Shown in pieces: positions 39,301 through 51,700 of a DNA stretch of 63,822 nt. The stretch spans positions 436,001-499,822 of the forward strand of contig NMRA01000330.1 of NCBI GenBank assembly GCA_002633005.1, read 5' to 3'. A program made the translations under genes and the position numbers. Below the pieces are notes generated by a model, which was not told the DNA's origin, did not search any database, and saw only the letters and a program-made list of their open reading frames with translations. The stretch comes from Phoronis australis. Lineage: Eukaryota; Phoronida; Phoronidae. How positions within the stretch are numbered: position 1 is the stretch's first letter; every line of letters begins with the position of its first letter.

Positions 39301-41749
39301 TAACCAACCACGGTCGACCGTTCTCAAATTATTGTCAAATCAGCAGGCAACTTCAGTCAAGTCACAGGGGCAATGCGTACACGTGCGCACTTTTTGAATT
39401 GGCAATTTTAGGGTTTACCAAAATCAAGAAACTCTTGGGGGTACACAATAGTTGAAGCAGCGTAAACCGAAAATCAACGTCATTCGTCATCATCGCAGTA
39501 GCCGGGAACACAAGTGTAAAATTGCACAATGATCCTTTGGCAGAGAGAACTGGAAGACAATCGAAATGGCCCCCGCACCGAATTCGTTGAACCTGTTCGA
39601 AAGTGGGAATATAATAGTATATCGTGGTCTCCTTCATTAAAATCCTTAGATTTGATGAATTCCAAATGACCAACTATAGACTGAGACATATGCAAAGAAA
39701 ACCTGAATTACCACACGGAAGTTGCCACATTTGTTCGATCTGTCCGAAAGTCAATATTAGTCGTTCATAATGACCCTGCAAGCGGTTTGATAGATGTGGC
39801 GAACGCCAAAAAGCAGACGTGAAAACAAATTTAAAATGTCTGTTAGTGGTGCAGATCGTCTGAAACTGGGAAGGCGTCAATACCTATTTACAAAGTTGCA
39901 CATTACCAGCAATATTGAAACCGTGAACTGCGCATGCGCGAAAATCACTCAGTTAGCCCCCTTCAGGATACATGTGATTCGCAGAAAAACACGGCGTGAG
40001 GGTCTTATTTATGAATCAATCACATTTGCCGATAGCAAATATTATAGATATGTATTTTGTTAAAAACGTGGCCAAGTTTCAGCAAAATTAGAAAAAAAAT
40101 TATGTTTAACATGGTATGGCCAACGTTTTGGCTTATTTTGTCGCTTCGAGGAATCGCCGCTAAAAACCAAAAAGTGCATGTGAGAAAACGATAATTTTCG
40201 ATCAAGCCTTTCATGTGCAGTTAGTTGCCGATAGACCCAACAGATGTCAGTATAATCAAGATTGAAATGTAGGAGTTTGAAGAAAATTAGACAAAATTTT
40301 GTATTAAACATGGGGTGGCCGAAAATTGCCAATTTTGGCCTTTTGATAACAGTTTATCATCATAGACTATTTTATCATTAGTGGGTCTAGTTAATTCGAA
40401 GTTTTTGGTTAAATCACTTATAATATTCACACTAGTATACTAATAAAAATTTTCTCTATATATTACAGTTTGATTCCAAAGTTCTAAGTAGTGCGTACAA
40501 CAGGGAGTGGCCCTTGACCGGCCCGGCCCATAGTATGGGAGCTAAAATTCAGCTCTAAACCAAAGTAGCTATGTCAGTGAGGAAAACTCACCTGAGGTGT
40601 TTACGATCCACTTCAGAAAAAAAAACCTCGTTGTACCAAACAATAATTTGTTTCCGAGTACTTCGGGCATGGTTTAAAATTGAAAAGGGTCATTACAAGT
40701 TGAATTTATGAGAATTGTATTGTTGCATTGAGAAATGAAAACTAGTCCAATTGAGGTAGGTGCGAGATAAGGCAACGAGTAAGGACAGCTTTGATTTGCT
40801 TGCGAGTGGTGACTCATGATATTGGCCAGACATCTGTATTGATATGTTTTGTCTTTCCTTTTTACGGAATATATTTGAACTTTGGTAATTTTGGGCTACA
40901 AAATGTAGAACAACCTTCCTGGTGTTTCTCTCCACTAGTAGACACGCGGAGAGTGAAGCGCTTTCTGGTCCATAAGCGATGACCTAGTTTACGCAGAGAA
41001 CCTGGCGGATGATCTAGTTTACGAATCATGATTGCTGGTAATGACGAAATCATTTCAAGGAGTACAATAGATAAAAAAGTAAAACTACTCGAATTCGTCC
41101 GAAAGTGCGCTCCATCAATTGAAGTACGTTTGCAAAAATTCAAGTGCTTCAAGGTCGAGATACGCACACACATCCATGGGCGCATAAAAATATGTTTCTA
41201 AAAAAGTGATACGGATGGGTGTTTTTTGCTATATAGTAGCGATCCACAGGTTCAAAGATGAGTCGGGCGCAGATACCTGAAAAACGAAATACGAGTTTTC
41301 GGGATATTATACAGTTGAAAAACGCGCAGGCCAACGCCTTTTCAGAAACACGCCGAATCTAAAATTTATTTAGGCCTATACAGAACACTGAGAAGCAGTC
41401 GTGAATACAAAATCCGAAAAGCTTTGGGGTCACTTTGCCATCTCCAATGCATTGCCAAGGGTAAATATCAGACAGTCCCTAATTCGTTTTGTAAAGACGA
41501 ACCAATCAAACACTGTAGAAGTGACGTCATTTCTGAAATATACATGTACGCCTACAACAGACGTTTGTCCGCCATCTCAGGCAACATTCCTTTTCCATAC
41601 GTAATCGACTGAAATATTTTAATTCAGTAAAATCATCACCACATACCTGTTTGGTCGTTACAGTCTGGTGAGGTGCAAGCAAAACAAAGCGACCATAAAC
41701 ACAAGAAAAATAATTCAAAGAACAGGCCACTTGATGAAAATGCATACAT
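36391..41749 (-). CDS. Uncharacterised 133-aa secretory-pathway single-pass membrane protein, 3 exons
   Basis: Exons in transcription order: 41749-41647, 39220-39071, 36539-36391. Both introns are GT-AG, both junctions are phase 1, and the stop is TGA. Residues 1-25 form a convincing signal peptide (hydrophobic FELFFLCLWSLCFAC). A short ectodomain (about 26-60) contains RQRR at 39-42, a furin-type site. A hydrophobic membrane span lies at about 61-83 and is followed by basic residues. The cytosolic tail (84-133) is acidic and helical-looking (EDENEKHLKEVIQKHQ) and ends in a Ser/Gln/Asp-rich segment. I do not recognise the family. The gene is convergent with the ACE gene and lies in the same orientation as NUB1. 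Its second donor lies in a 35-bp tandem repeat. Support is from phase, signal peptide and membrane logic, not from homology. Confidence 0.6.
37015..37065. repeat. Transposon terminus relic
   Basis: CAACCAAGG then a G-run, GGCTGCCCCCCTAAATCCGCC: the same C-run plus ATCCGCC end seen near 3805 and 16320. It lies in intron 2 of the small membrane-protein gene. Confidence 0.4.
38275..38527. mobile_element. MITE-like element with GC-rich inverted ends
   Basis: The left end GGGGGGAGCTGGGGCTCGA is mirrored by TCGAGCCCCCTCCCC at the right, with an AT-rich interior and no ORF. It lies in intron 2 of the small membrane-protein gene. Confidence 0.45.
38966..39081 (-). repeat. 35-bp tandem repeat carrying three splice donors
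   Basis: Three GTAAGT donors (minus strand) sit at exactly 35-bp spacing; their plus-strand ends are at 39070, 39035 and 39000. Units read GTAAGTAGCTTAGGGCTGTC on the minus strand, then TATGGATGTTCACAC. The end of the exon (GATGTTACGAC) resembles the end of each unit (GATGTTCACAC), so the duplication spans the exon-intron junction. Using a distal donor would add a stop codon after two residues. Confidence 0.8.
39960..40330. repeat. Two-copy ~203-bp tandem duplication, diverged
   Basis: A block ending TTAGAAAAAAAATTATG, AACATGGTATGGCC at about 40087-40121 recurs as TTAGACAAAATTTTGTATT, AACATGGGGTGGCC about 200 bp later. TTGCCGATAG also recurs at similar spacing. It lies in intron 1 of the small membrane-protein gene. 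Confidence 0.45.
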
Positions 41750-42117
41750 TTCGCCTATCCCGTGGATTCGTCAACGCCAGATTACGTCTAGACGCTCCTA
41801 ACACGTGCAAGGCCCACGTGCAGTCAAGGAAACAGTCGAGTCGTGATTTCCAATTTGACTTCAAGACTTCAAGCCAAAAATATAAGCAGCGCGTGCACCG
41901 TTTTGGTGCACTGCGCTAAAACGGTCGTGTGTTGCATTATCACAACTTTTGTAGTAAAACAAGAAGGGTTGCGTTTGTAAAAACAGAATTGTCGGTTAAG
42001 TTCGATGGAACTGGACCAATACCCTCGGCATTGATCAACCGCAGATTTTACACATATGACTACAACCAGCATCACAAAATGCACACCGTTGTCCAGTAGC
42101 TGATGGAAGTGCACTTG

Positions 42118-42566
42118 GTGGTACAGGTGACAATGGTGGACGTGCACCTGATAGTACTGGTGACAATAATGGTAGATGTGTACCTGATAGTACTGGTGAG
42201 AATGATGGACGTGTACCTGATGGTATTGATGACAATGGAGGACATGTACCCGATGGTACTGGTGACAATGGTGGACGTGAACCTGACGGCGCTGGTGACA
42301 ATGGTGGACGTGAACCTGATGGTTCTGGTGACAATGATGGATGTGTACCTAATGATACTGGTGACAACGATGGATGTGTACCTAATGGTACTGGTGACAA
42401 TGATGGATGTGTACCTAATAGTGCTGGTGACAATGATGGACGTGTACTTGATGGTGCTGGTGTCAATGATGGACGTGTACCTGATGGTACTGGTGACAAT
42501 GATGGACGTGTACTTGATGGTACTGGTGACAATGATGGACGTGTACTTGATGGTACTGGTGACGAT
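42118..42566. repeat. 33-bp minisatellite, about 13-14 units
   Basis: Units vary around GATGGTACTGGTGACAATG then ATGGACGTGTACCT. Because 33 is divisible by three and the unit is stop-poor, several frames on both strands are open, giving artificial 11-residue peptide repeats (for example LSPVPSGTRPS on the minus strand, GTGDNDGRVPD on the plus strand). Most minus-strand units contain a donor-like CAG/GTACAC, recalling the donor arrays in the neighbouring genes. No flanking exon could be established. Confidence 0.85.
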
Positions 42567-42649
42567 GAGTAAACTGTGACATACAGTACTGTCAATGTTA
42601 CGTAGGACTTAAACAGTCTGTGTATTTCGCCAATTGTCGAGAAAACTAC

Positions 42650-43090
42650 CGATTTTAACTCAGTAAAAGTACGGTGTATTTATTTTCTGAAGGTACATTA
42701 ATTGTATAAATCCTGCAATTTGGTTCTTGGCTTTTTACTAATCTACAATTAATTGTGTCACATGATCATGTCTTTTTAGTAAAAAATAGCAAAAAGGAAA
42801 GTACACCGATAGCAATAACAAATTGAACAAATTTCATTTGATAAAAATTTTCAAGATGAAATCTCAAAAACGCTGTTAGTCTTCTAAATTGGTCATTTTG
42901 CTTTCAGTTTATGCAATGTTTTAGTTTTTCACAGATATTTGATATACCCTTATGCAAAAGTACTGACATATTTTAAAATAATTCCTTATAGCACTTTGGA
43001 GTACAGCGCACAAAACCAAATATCTAAGTTTCGTGTGTGAAAGCGGTAATCCATTTATAAATATATTGCAAAGTTAGTCAAATTTGGACA
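42650..43090 (+). repeat. Dispersed repeat family R1
   Basis: Best-preserved R1 copy in the window: CATGATCATGTCTTTTTAGT, AAGATGAAATCTCAAAAACG and a later TTTATGCAATG block in the same order as 25130-25480. Confidence 0.55.
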
Positions 43091-43160
43091 TTTTTAGGGT
43101 CCAACATAAGCTGGACACGACATCAAATAGAAAAGAAAATAATCAAGCTCGGTGAATACA

Positions 43161-43472
43161 ATGTACGGTTCATACGTGTCAACCATTATTTGCTCTATCC
43201 ATAGCAGTTTTTTTAAAAATATAGCACCGACAAAAACCAGTCAAAATATCAAATGTCAAAATACATTACATGTACATGTACCTACTTACCTGTTAGTGGC
43301 TCTTACTGTACATCTATTAACTGTGAGTGTTGTTATTTTGTTATACTACTTGGTAACTCCTTTGGCCCTGTCAAGTAAGGCTCGTGATATGAGATTATTT
43401 GGACAAAAGAGATTGGCAGTAAAAGCCAGGATTGAAAAATTTATTAAGAACATTCGCAAAAATGCATATTAA
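43161..43472 (+). CDS. Possible small membrane-protein exon, family unknown
   Basis: Open frame of 103 codons from an ATG at 43161. Its first half looks random. The second half has a membrane span (VHLLTVSVVILLYYLV) followed by a basic amphipathic stretch (GQKRLAVKARIEKFIKNIRK) and TAA. An acceptor-like CTGTTAG at 43290-43296 suggests that the real coding part may be a terminal exon beginning at 43297. No upstream exon in matching phase was found. It could be a genuine short gene or a chance ORF. Confidence 0.3.
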   Translation: MYGSYVSTIICSIHSSFFKNIAPTKTSQNIKCQNTLHVHVPTYLLVALTVHLLTVSVVILLYYLVTPLALSSKARDMRLFGQKRLAVKARIEKFIKNIRKNAY

Positions 43473-43499
43473 TCATCGAAAATACATTGAGCATCTTGG

Positions 43500-45277
43500 C
43501 GCTACAAGGTAGCACTATAGAAACGGCAAAAACGTACATAATTCCCTGTATTGGTTGACATGTATGACAATTAGTATTGCATTTCTCCTGAAATACGAAT
43601 TCACAATGAAGTTTCACAGTAGAGCTCAGTTTTCACAGCCAACAGCATCTACTTGTACCCACAAGACATAGTGACAAATGTCCGACTTTTCCCATGATAA
43701 AATTCAATCCCCAAAACAAAACGTGAACTAAAACTCTAAAAACATGCCAAAAGCTTGCAATCAGTGTACAAGTCGTTTCTTTCCATTACATAATGGCATT
43801 TGATAACCAGGATGCCAAGATGAAGTGAGCCAAATGACTGACATAATTTAATTCAAAAGAAATGTAACAAGACAAACATCAGAGTAACAAATAATCTCTA
43901 CAAATTCTATCTCAAGCACTGTAATCATCAAATGTGTTGTGGCATCATACCACTGACTCACCAGAAGTTCTGCTTAACTACCACAGGTGCCATGCACCAA
44001 AGCAAACCATTTTCCATCAAAAAGAACTCTGGCAATCAATCAGCTGTTAAATTGCTTTGGTTTTGCCCCTGGATGTGCCACTGAAAGGGCATTTTCTTCA
44101 TAACTGCATGGCATAGGGGAAACTGGCCAACCAAACGACAGAGATTACAGTTCTTTGCATGGCACAGGTGATATTTGCCAATCACACAATGGAGAATACA
44201 TTTTTTTTTTTGCCTCACAGCCACACTCCAGTTCAATGGATTTTGTAACTTAATTCTTGATTTTGAAAATAATGCTGTGATAAGAACGTCCCAATTAAAT
44301 GATAAAGCATAGTAAACATTGTTCGTTCATAGACACTTTCATATAATTATTTGCAGTTGAGCCATTACGGTATTTTCCAGTTGCTCCCAACTTGCTCGAT
44401 TCTATATCCAAACAACAAGTTGGGAAGACGACCCCTTACATGACTGATTAATTCAATTCTGGCATTTATGGTTGGAGGACCAGCTCTCTTATGTTCGATA
44501 ATTGGTCTCACCTCCAATAAGATGGTATCTAGCCAGACTGGGCTGAGCTGTTAAAAACAAAAGTTAAGTTATAACATTTTCGAACATAAACCAATAGCAT
44601 TTCTGAAATCCTCGTCAAATGGTGATCATGTTTAGTTTTTGAATCGCCAAAATCGCCCAACTACAACCGAAGTTACGATAATCTGTTCTTTCCAAACGTG
44701 CCAATTTGCTCTGAGTTTGACTGTGCATGTCCACAAGTGGTCTTTATAAGCCTGGTAGATAACTGGCCTGCCTGTTGTCATACCAGACAAAAGACTATGC
44801 TCAGCTAGATGTAATCACACGCTCACAACCCTCTATGTCTGGTAAAGTCACTGAACAGGAGAACACCGTCATGCCCTAAGTACAGTTTTCCAATTTCTTG
44901 GCATTGCATGTGCACCACATAATGAAAGCATTAGTTATTTAGACAAATTATCCTGAATATCAGAGTGAGGTAACAATGGAACTTGTGACTTAAGTGCACT
45001 ATTGCTCTAGACAATACTGAAAAAAATTCTTCATCTAAGAATTGTAATACCTGACTGGACCCGGGGCCATGAGCACCAAACTTTATACTCAGTCCTTTAA
45101 ATTAAAAATACTCCAAATGAGTAATTTCTCATGTTTTGGAGACAACCAAAATGTACTCAGCAAAAACTGCTCGAAATCTTGAACAATGCTCAGTTTAGTA
45201 GCACTGATTAATTCTCATGAAAAATCTCCAGAAAAGTCCAAGATTGCTAAGAGGAGAACTTGAAGTACACAGTGCAG
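43500..45277. other. Intergenic, no gene seen
   Basis: AT-rich sequence between the candidate small exon and the NUB1 3' end. No exon, RNA gene or clear repeat was recognised. Confidence 0.45.
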
Positions 45278-45283
45278 TTTATT
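45278..45283 (-). promoter_or_regulatory. Polyadenylation signal AATAAA for NUB1
   Basis: Minus-strand AATAAA, 418 bases past the NUB1 stop codon. It is the nearest canonical signal I saw downstream on that strand. Confidence 0.4.
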
Positions 45284-45700
45284 TGAAGGCTGAAGTTCAC
45301 AACTTGATATCTAGTTATACAATGTGAGTGTGTTTGCAAAAATGGCATTCTGCATGTGAATAAATAAAATTTGAAATTCAAAAGTATACCGCCTGCACTT
45401 TTTCATTCGTAAAATCCAGACAACAGTGATCTTTTTCTGATCATACTTCCTTCAATGTTAAACTTCAAATTCATTGACTAAACAACAGAGGGTGATATGT
45501 TTCAAAACGCCTTAACTTTGATTTGACCTTGTTTTATGGCATTTAAGACATCCATAAAAACTTGGAACAGTTCTCAAGTCTCAGTATTTCTTGAAGGGAC
45601 TTAACTAAGGATCTGAGCAAAGGTTGGTTGTCACATGCCTAAGCCTTGTTGCCACAAAAGAGACCAGAGCACCCGCACTCTAGTTTCTATCACAATCTTC

Positions 45701-48700
45701 TCATGATGGCTTCAAAGTGGACAGGAGTGACAAATAGTCAGCCAAAAACTGCGCCTCCTTGTCTAACGCCAAGTCCAAGTAATCTTCCTCATTCTGGGCG
45801 ATGTCAGGGAGGAGGGACTCAATGGCTTCCTTCTCCTTCTCACGGTCTTCTTGAGACTTTGAGGGGCCTCCTACAGCAACAACAGGTATTGAGTGATGAA
45901 ACGAATCTAAACTTATAACAAACAACAATCCAATACTGACAGTAAAACTCACTTAAGTCAAATGAAACTGTACAGAGACTTTATTCAAAAACAAAAATTT
46001 AATATCTGAACAGCAGAGTGGACGGATTAGAAGAACTATACGATGTTTTGAGAAACTTTGCCTAAGTGAAAATCCGACTTATGCATGTCCAAGTTTTAGT
46101 GTAATGCAATTTCATAAATCCACACCTATTGTGTCATAAGACCAGTCAGTCAGTTTCTCATCTTACATAGATTTTTAGTGATGATGAGTCTAGCACTATG
46201 ACACAAGATGGACTCAGGAAATACGAATAACAAGAGCAGTCACATCAAATTGTCAATAATTTTGAAAGTTTTTGAGATTTTCCCATGTAGGTAACTGTGT
46301 GTTCCAATTAAATGGTGTCCGCCCTTTGTGTACTCCAGGAAGAGTTGAGAATGATTAAAATTGACGAGTTCCATAGCCAGGTCAGGATGTGTTCTGCAAT
46401 TTAAAGTTCACTGTATTCTTTGGGGATATTAGCTCACTCTGACTACGTCAGACAAGTTAACACAAGTCAGGTCATCCCACTGTGGTCCTCCAGTTGATCC
46501 CTTTCCAACTATGTGCCTTGATTGCAATCAGAATATTTGAGCATTTTCAGAACGTATGGGTTAAACACAACTGCCCGGGAATACTCACAATAGGATTGGC
46601 TTGCGAAATTAACTCAAAAGGGTGTTGTTTCAGGAACAAAAACTCTACTATAAGGTGATGTTATAATAGAAGCTCTCCACAAAAGGGTCAGTCCCTACTT
46701 TGAGTCCACACTAAATGGGTGGGTATCCTAGTTTTCCAGCTACACCTCCCGTTAAAATACAGTTCATAGTTTTCCCCAGAGTCAATAGCCACCTTTTCCA
46801 ACAGAAGACGTGCTCGCATTCTGTGTGTCTGCAGAAGTGCCACCTAGTGACGATCGTTGAGCCAGCAGGATATCTATAGCTTTTTGCACATTGCCGTTAG
46901 TTTCTTGTAATGTGCAACGGACATTTTCATAGTCGAAACCAAGGCATGCAACCTACAGAAGAAATCCAACATAACGACAGTATTAAAAAAGTGCAATTAA
47001 TTTCATTTCAACAGAAAATTCTCACGTAAACAACTAAAAGGGTTTTGAGGTGATCGGCTTGGAAGATTGATCTTAAACATGTAATGGACCTACAGTACAA
47101 GCCAAAAGCTTTCAGACAAAATGACCCAGAATTCCCCGTCATGTTAGCTGGGTGGAACCAAATTCATCATGAGAGCTTCTCTCATGAACGATAATGAACA
47201 GGAATGAACAGGGAATTTAGTAAGGTGGCTCAGCGGTTCTGTAATTACAATTTTGCCGCCATAATAGTTATAATAGTTATAATAGTTATAATAGTTAATT
47301 TTTGCTGTTAAGAGAATTAGCTGTCATGACCGAAAAATTTTACTTTGTATGATTACTTTGTACTGTACAACTTTTCAAGTAGTAGCTGATAAAATTTATT
47401 TTTTTTTTCTAAAAGCTACTATGATCCCTCAATAGTATTACCTACAAACAGTATTCAGATATGCATAATAACTGGAACATGAAGCAAGTTTTGTTGGATT
47501 GTAATAGTGTTGGAACGAAATAAACCAGTTTGTATGGAGATGTTCTCATTTGATCACGTTTGTGTAATAGAAAGCGCAGAGTCAGCAAACTAAATACATT
47601 TTAAGCAACGATCACATGGCAGAAAAGAATCCTATGTTGACATCCTAACCAGTCCAGATTGGGCAACACAAAAGGTTTGCGCAACACTAAATCTGCCAGT
47701 TCAAATCAAAGACACTATGCTTTTGTGGTTTATTAAATCACTTAAGGCTGCTGATGTTATCGTTCTCTAGATAATGAAACCATCATAAACTCATTGGGGG
47801 CAACAACAGTGTTTTTAAATTTTCGTTTTGAAAGTTTGTAAATACCATTATATTAACTGTCCTGTGATTAGCTTTTTTGAATTTTGAAAATTGGACAAGA
47901 AATGTCACTTTTTCAAGTCAATGACGAATAAAATTTGAATAAATGAGGAAACTGCATGTTTACTAACAGCTAATTACACTCACATATAACTCTGTAATAG
48001 TATTTTGTTCTTATGCTAAACGTAACGAGTACCACACTATCAAACTGATTACATAAACTCAAACTATGAGGACACAAGTTAACTGTCCCTGACACTGTAA
48101 TACCTGAACAATCTGTAATACCTGAGCAATGAGTTCATCTGTAACTGGTATCAATTCTTCCGCGTCATATAACTCAGGTTTTTCTTGTAATACCTTCAAC
48201 AACAAAATCCTGGTGTAATTACCATAACAATAGTTCCATCATTCATCTTCATTACTTGAAAACAAATAACAGCTTTAATTACAATGTTATATACAGAGAC
48301 CAGACATTTTGTTTCATAACTCAAAACATCCTCAGTGGGAACACTGCAGAACAACCAAACACTAGAAAGACAGTCACAAAATGACCAGAGTTGCATTGTG
48401 GTAGAAGTACTTTAAATTTATTGTTAGTCAGAGAGAGGAAGGCTTTAGAATCAAGGATGTGCAAGGATTTATCACATTAGGTGAAAAAGCATTAAAAGAA
48501 CCCTTGCCAATATGTTTGATTTCCAGGAGCAAATTTTGATCAAAAAATTTAGACTCCACTAACCTGAATTGCTGCTGTGACATCGTTTTCTGACAAACGT
48601 AGCGCCTCTCTAGCGGCCCCTGGTGGGAATCCCATGGAAAGCATAGATTCATAGCTGTCAACATCCAACCTTAAAACAAAAAACCACGACTTAAGTGCAG

Positions 48701-51700
48701 ACACTCAATCACTTTTGATCTCTGGAAAGAATGCTTCACTGCCGAATCTCTATCATATGTATTACCATGCATGGACATATTTAGGCCCAAGTGCCTAAAA
48801 TAATACAAAATTTTTTTACAGAAAAAATAGCCAAGTATTTTGCATAAATGCTTGTGCCGAAGTTCCACTTAAAGGCACATACAAGTATTCCTTGTGTTAT
48901 GTGAATCAGTTTAACTGTTTCATAGTGACGTTTGTCCAATACTAGTACATTCAATTTGTTTAAAGTGCCAATAAACACATGTTCCATCAGAAAAACAACT
49001 AAACCACTTGCCGTTATAAAACTAATCTCAAAATGTATCTCTGACAAACAGAAAAGAACATCAAGACTTCAAAAGAACTGAAAGTACATTATTACTCGAG
49101 GCCAGACTCAACAAGTTGGCTCGTCACGCGGTGTCATTTTGAGCGTCGAGAATGGTCGCAAGGAGTAATGAACTGTCAGTTCTTTCCAACTCAGTAATCA
49201 CTTCTCACCTGAGCAAGGAACATGATAAGAACAGTTCTATAGCAGTTACCTTGCTTTTGGACGGAATGCGAGAGTACAGCCATGTTAACATTACTCGAAT
49301 ACATGTCCATGTCAACTGCTACATGTATGCAACAGGGAAGTCAAACTTAAATCGCAATTTATTTTAAGCAAATGTGCTCCTTGGTTTTGCAAGTGTGTCG
49401 CACGCAGGTGTATGCGCCTCATTCAAGATATAGGCACAGGAGCATGGTTATAAATACATCGACATAAGCATGGCAAGTTGTGAGTAGCAGAATCAATACA
49501 TGATTGTTCAATACAAACTGAACCTTGCAGAGGCCATATCAACACTGAAACTAAACAAGCATCATAATATGCTGTAATTAGAACTTACCACATCCCTTTG
49601 TTAGTTTTCCCCAGATCTTTGCCTCTTTTCCGTTTCTCCTTGTCATCCCGTTCCTTCAGACGTTGTTCTTTCTTTTCCTAAAAAATTCATAATTGGCCTT
49701 AAGTTATCATAGCCTAGCTTGAGTGGAAACGCACACAAATAAGTTTCCTATGATCAGTTTCGAACATTACTCCAATGCCGTACATTGCCAATTGCAACGA
49801 ATGATTCGGCTTACAGAATACTTCCAACTACGTCAAAGCAAGACTCCTTATACGGTGTTCTATTCATTACAACTACTTTCAGCATTACATTCTGAGTTGC
49901 TGTGGTGTCCCAATATGGCACAAAGAGGTCACATGAGGTTAACCTGATTAAATTGTTTATAATATATAACAGACAAAACTACACTTACAGCCCATATGCT
50001 CAGAGAAAAAAAATTAGCTGTGAAGTCTGGAATTTTAGTTCTCACCTATATGCAAAGTGTTTGAGGATGGGATGAATTTGCTTCAAGCATAACTCAGACA
50101 ATCCTTTCATACTCAAGTACACACACAATATCACGTTCAAATGTGGAATTTTTATAAGACAGCAGATAGGACGTGTCATCAGAAGGCACATCAGACATTT
50201 GAAAGGAATGTCTACAAAAGCATCCTCCCTGCCGTCTGATGAGTAATTGGGATTTTATGCCAAGTAATCTTGACTGGCAAATCACGCACAATCATCATAA
50301 GTAGGTAGAATCTAACCACCCATCACGTCGCTGGAATGTATGTTTCTCACGGTAAGACGGATAATCGGACATCTGATTTGGGGTGAAGATGATAAGAAAG
50401 CAGAACAGATGTCTAATGAGTGCTCACATGTGAACGTTTTCAAACAGCGGATCTGATGTCCAATTGACCTTCTGATTGACCTTCTGATTGGATGGAAAGT
50501 AAACAGTGTATAATGAACTGTGAAATTTCACACATAGACGTCAAGACAGTTCCAGAACAGACTCTGTCAAACATTGGTTGAAGCAAATGTGAAATTTCAC
50601 ACACAGACGTCAAGACAGCTCCAGAACAGACTCTGTCAAACATTGGTTGAAGCAAATGTGAAATTTCACACACAGACGTCAAGACAGCTCCAGAACAGAC
50701 TCTGTCAAACATTGGTTGAAGCAAATGTGAAATTTCACACAGCAACCCACTGTGGCGAGCGTCTGCAGAGAGATCATTGTGTGAAGCTTGATATATAGCA
50801 ATTCACACAATGATGTCACAGCAGATACTCAACACAGGAAGATACCCTATGCCCCCATGTTTAAAGGGGTAGTGACCTGGAGTAGTGAATCCGGGGGTCA
50901 CCCATATTGACTAGGTGCCCGCAGGCATGCACCATAAGTTTTGAGGGACCAGCGCGGGATCCAATAGGCCCCTAAATTTCAATTTCGTCCCCGCAAAAGG
51001 CCCACTGCAATGACCTCAGTCCTGCAAAAGGTGCACTGGCCATATTCCTACCTGAATAGGCATCACTAATAACAACTCTTGATTCCTGTTTTAATATAGA
51101 CCTGGCTCTCGCAATAGGGGGTCTCTTGCTAATTTTTGGTACACACCTGCGGGCACCTTGTCGATATGAGTGAACCCCCCAGGGAAGTGATAAGCGAAGC
51201 TGGCAGAAAAGACTGTCAAGAAAAAGACAACACAGACACTAATGTCCAACAGCTTATGAATGGACAACAAATACCATGATTATCAAAGTTAACTCTGGTA
51301 AGTGTCAAGCACGTTGCATAATGGCTTGACTGAAAAACATCAGACAAAGATGGAAGCTTCATGGTCTCAAAGACTCAGTAATGTCAGCTTATTACAAAAG
51401 CTTTCACAAACCTCCTGTTTTCTCATGATATGTTGTACAGCCGCATCTACGTTGCCATCACAGGCGCGCAGTCCCAGTCTAGCCTCTTGGTGTGTGAAAC
51501 CCATGGCCATCACTGTACGGGAGGTGAAGTTTGTCATTAATTGTCATAGCAACATGGCATTAGAATAATGACTGAGCTAATACGTCACCGACAACCTCTC
51601 TTGCAGCCCAGAAGTGAATCAATTTCAAAAATTAACCATCAAAGTCGTAACCCACTAAATACTTGACCTAAACTTGACAAAGTATACAATACAGGACTAC

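Noticed and set aside
42060-42125. Start exon for the candidate plus-strand gene (ATG near 42102, donor at ACAG/GTGACA)
   Set aside because: It would leave phase 0, which does not match the phase 1 needed by the exon at 43297.
42035-42595. Mucin-like (SPVPSGTRPS)n protein on the minus strand or Asp/Gly-rich repeat protein on the plus strand
   Set aside because: A stop-free 33-bp minisatellite opens several frames at once. No ATG, signal peptide or splice support was found in any of them.
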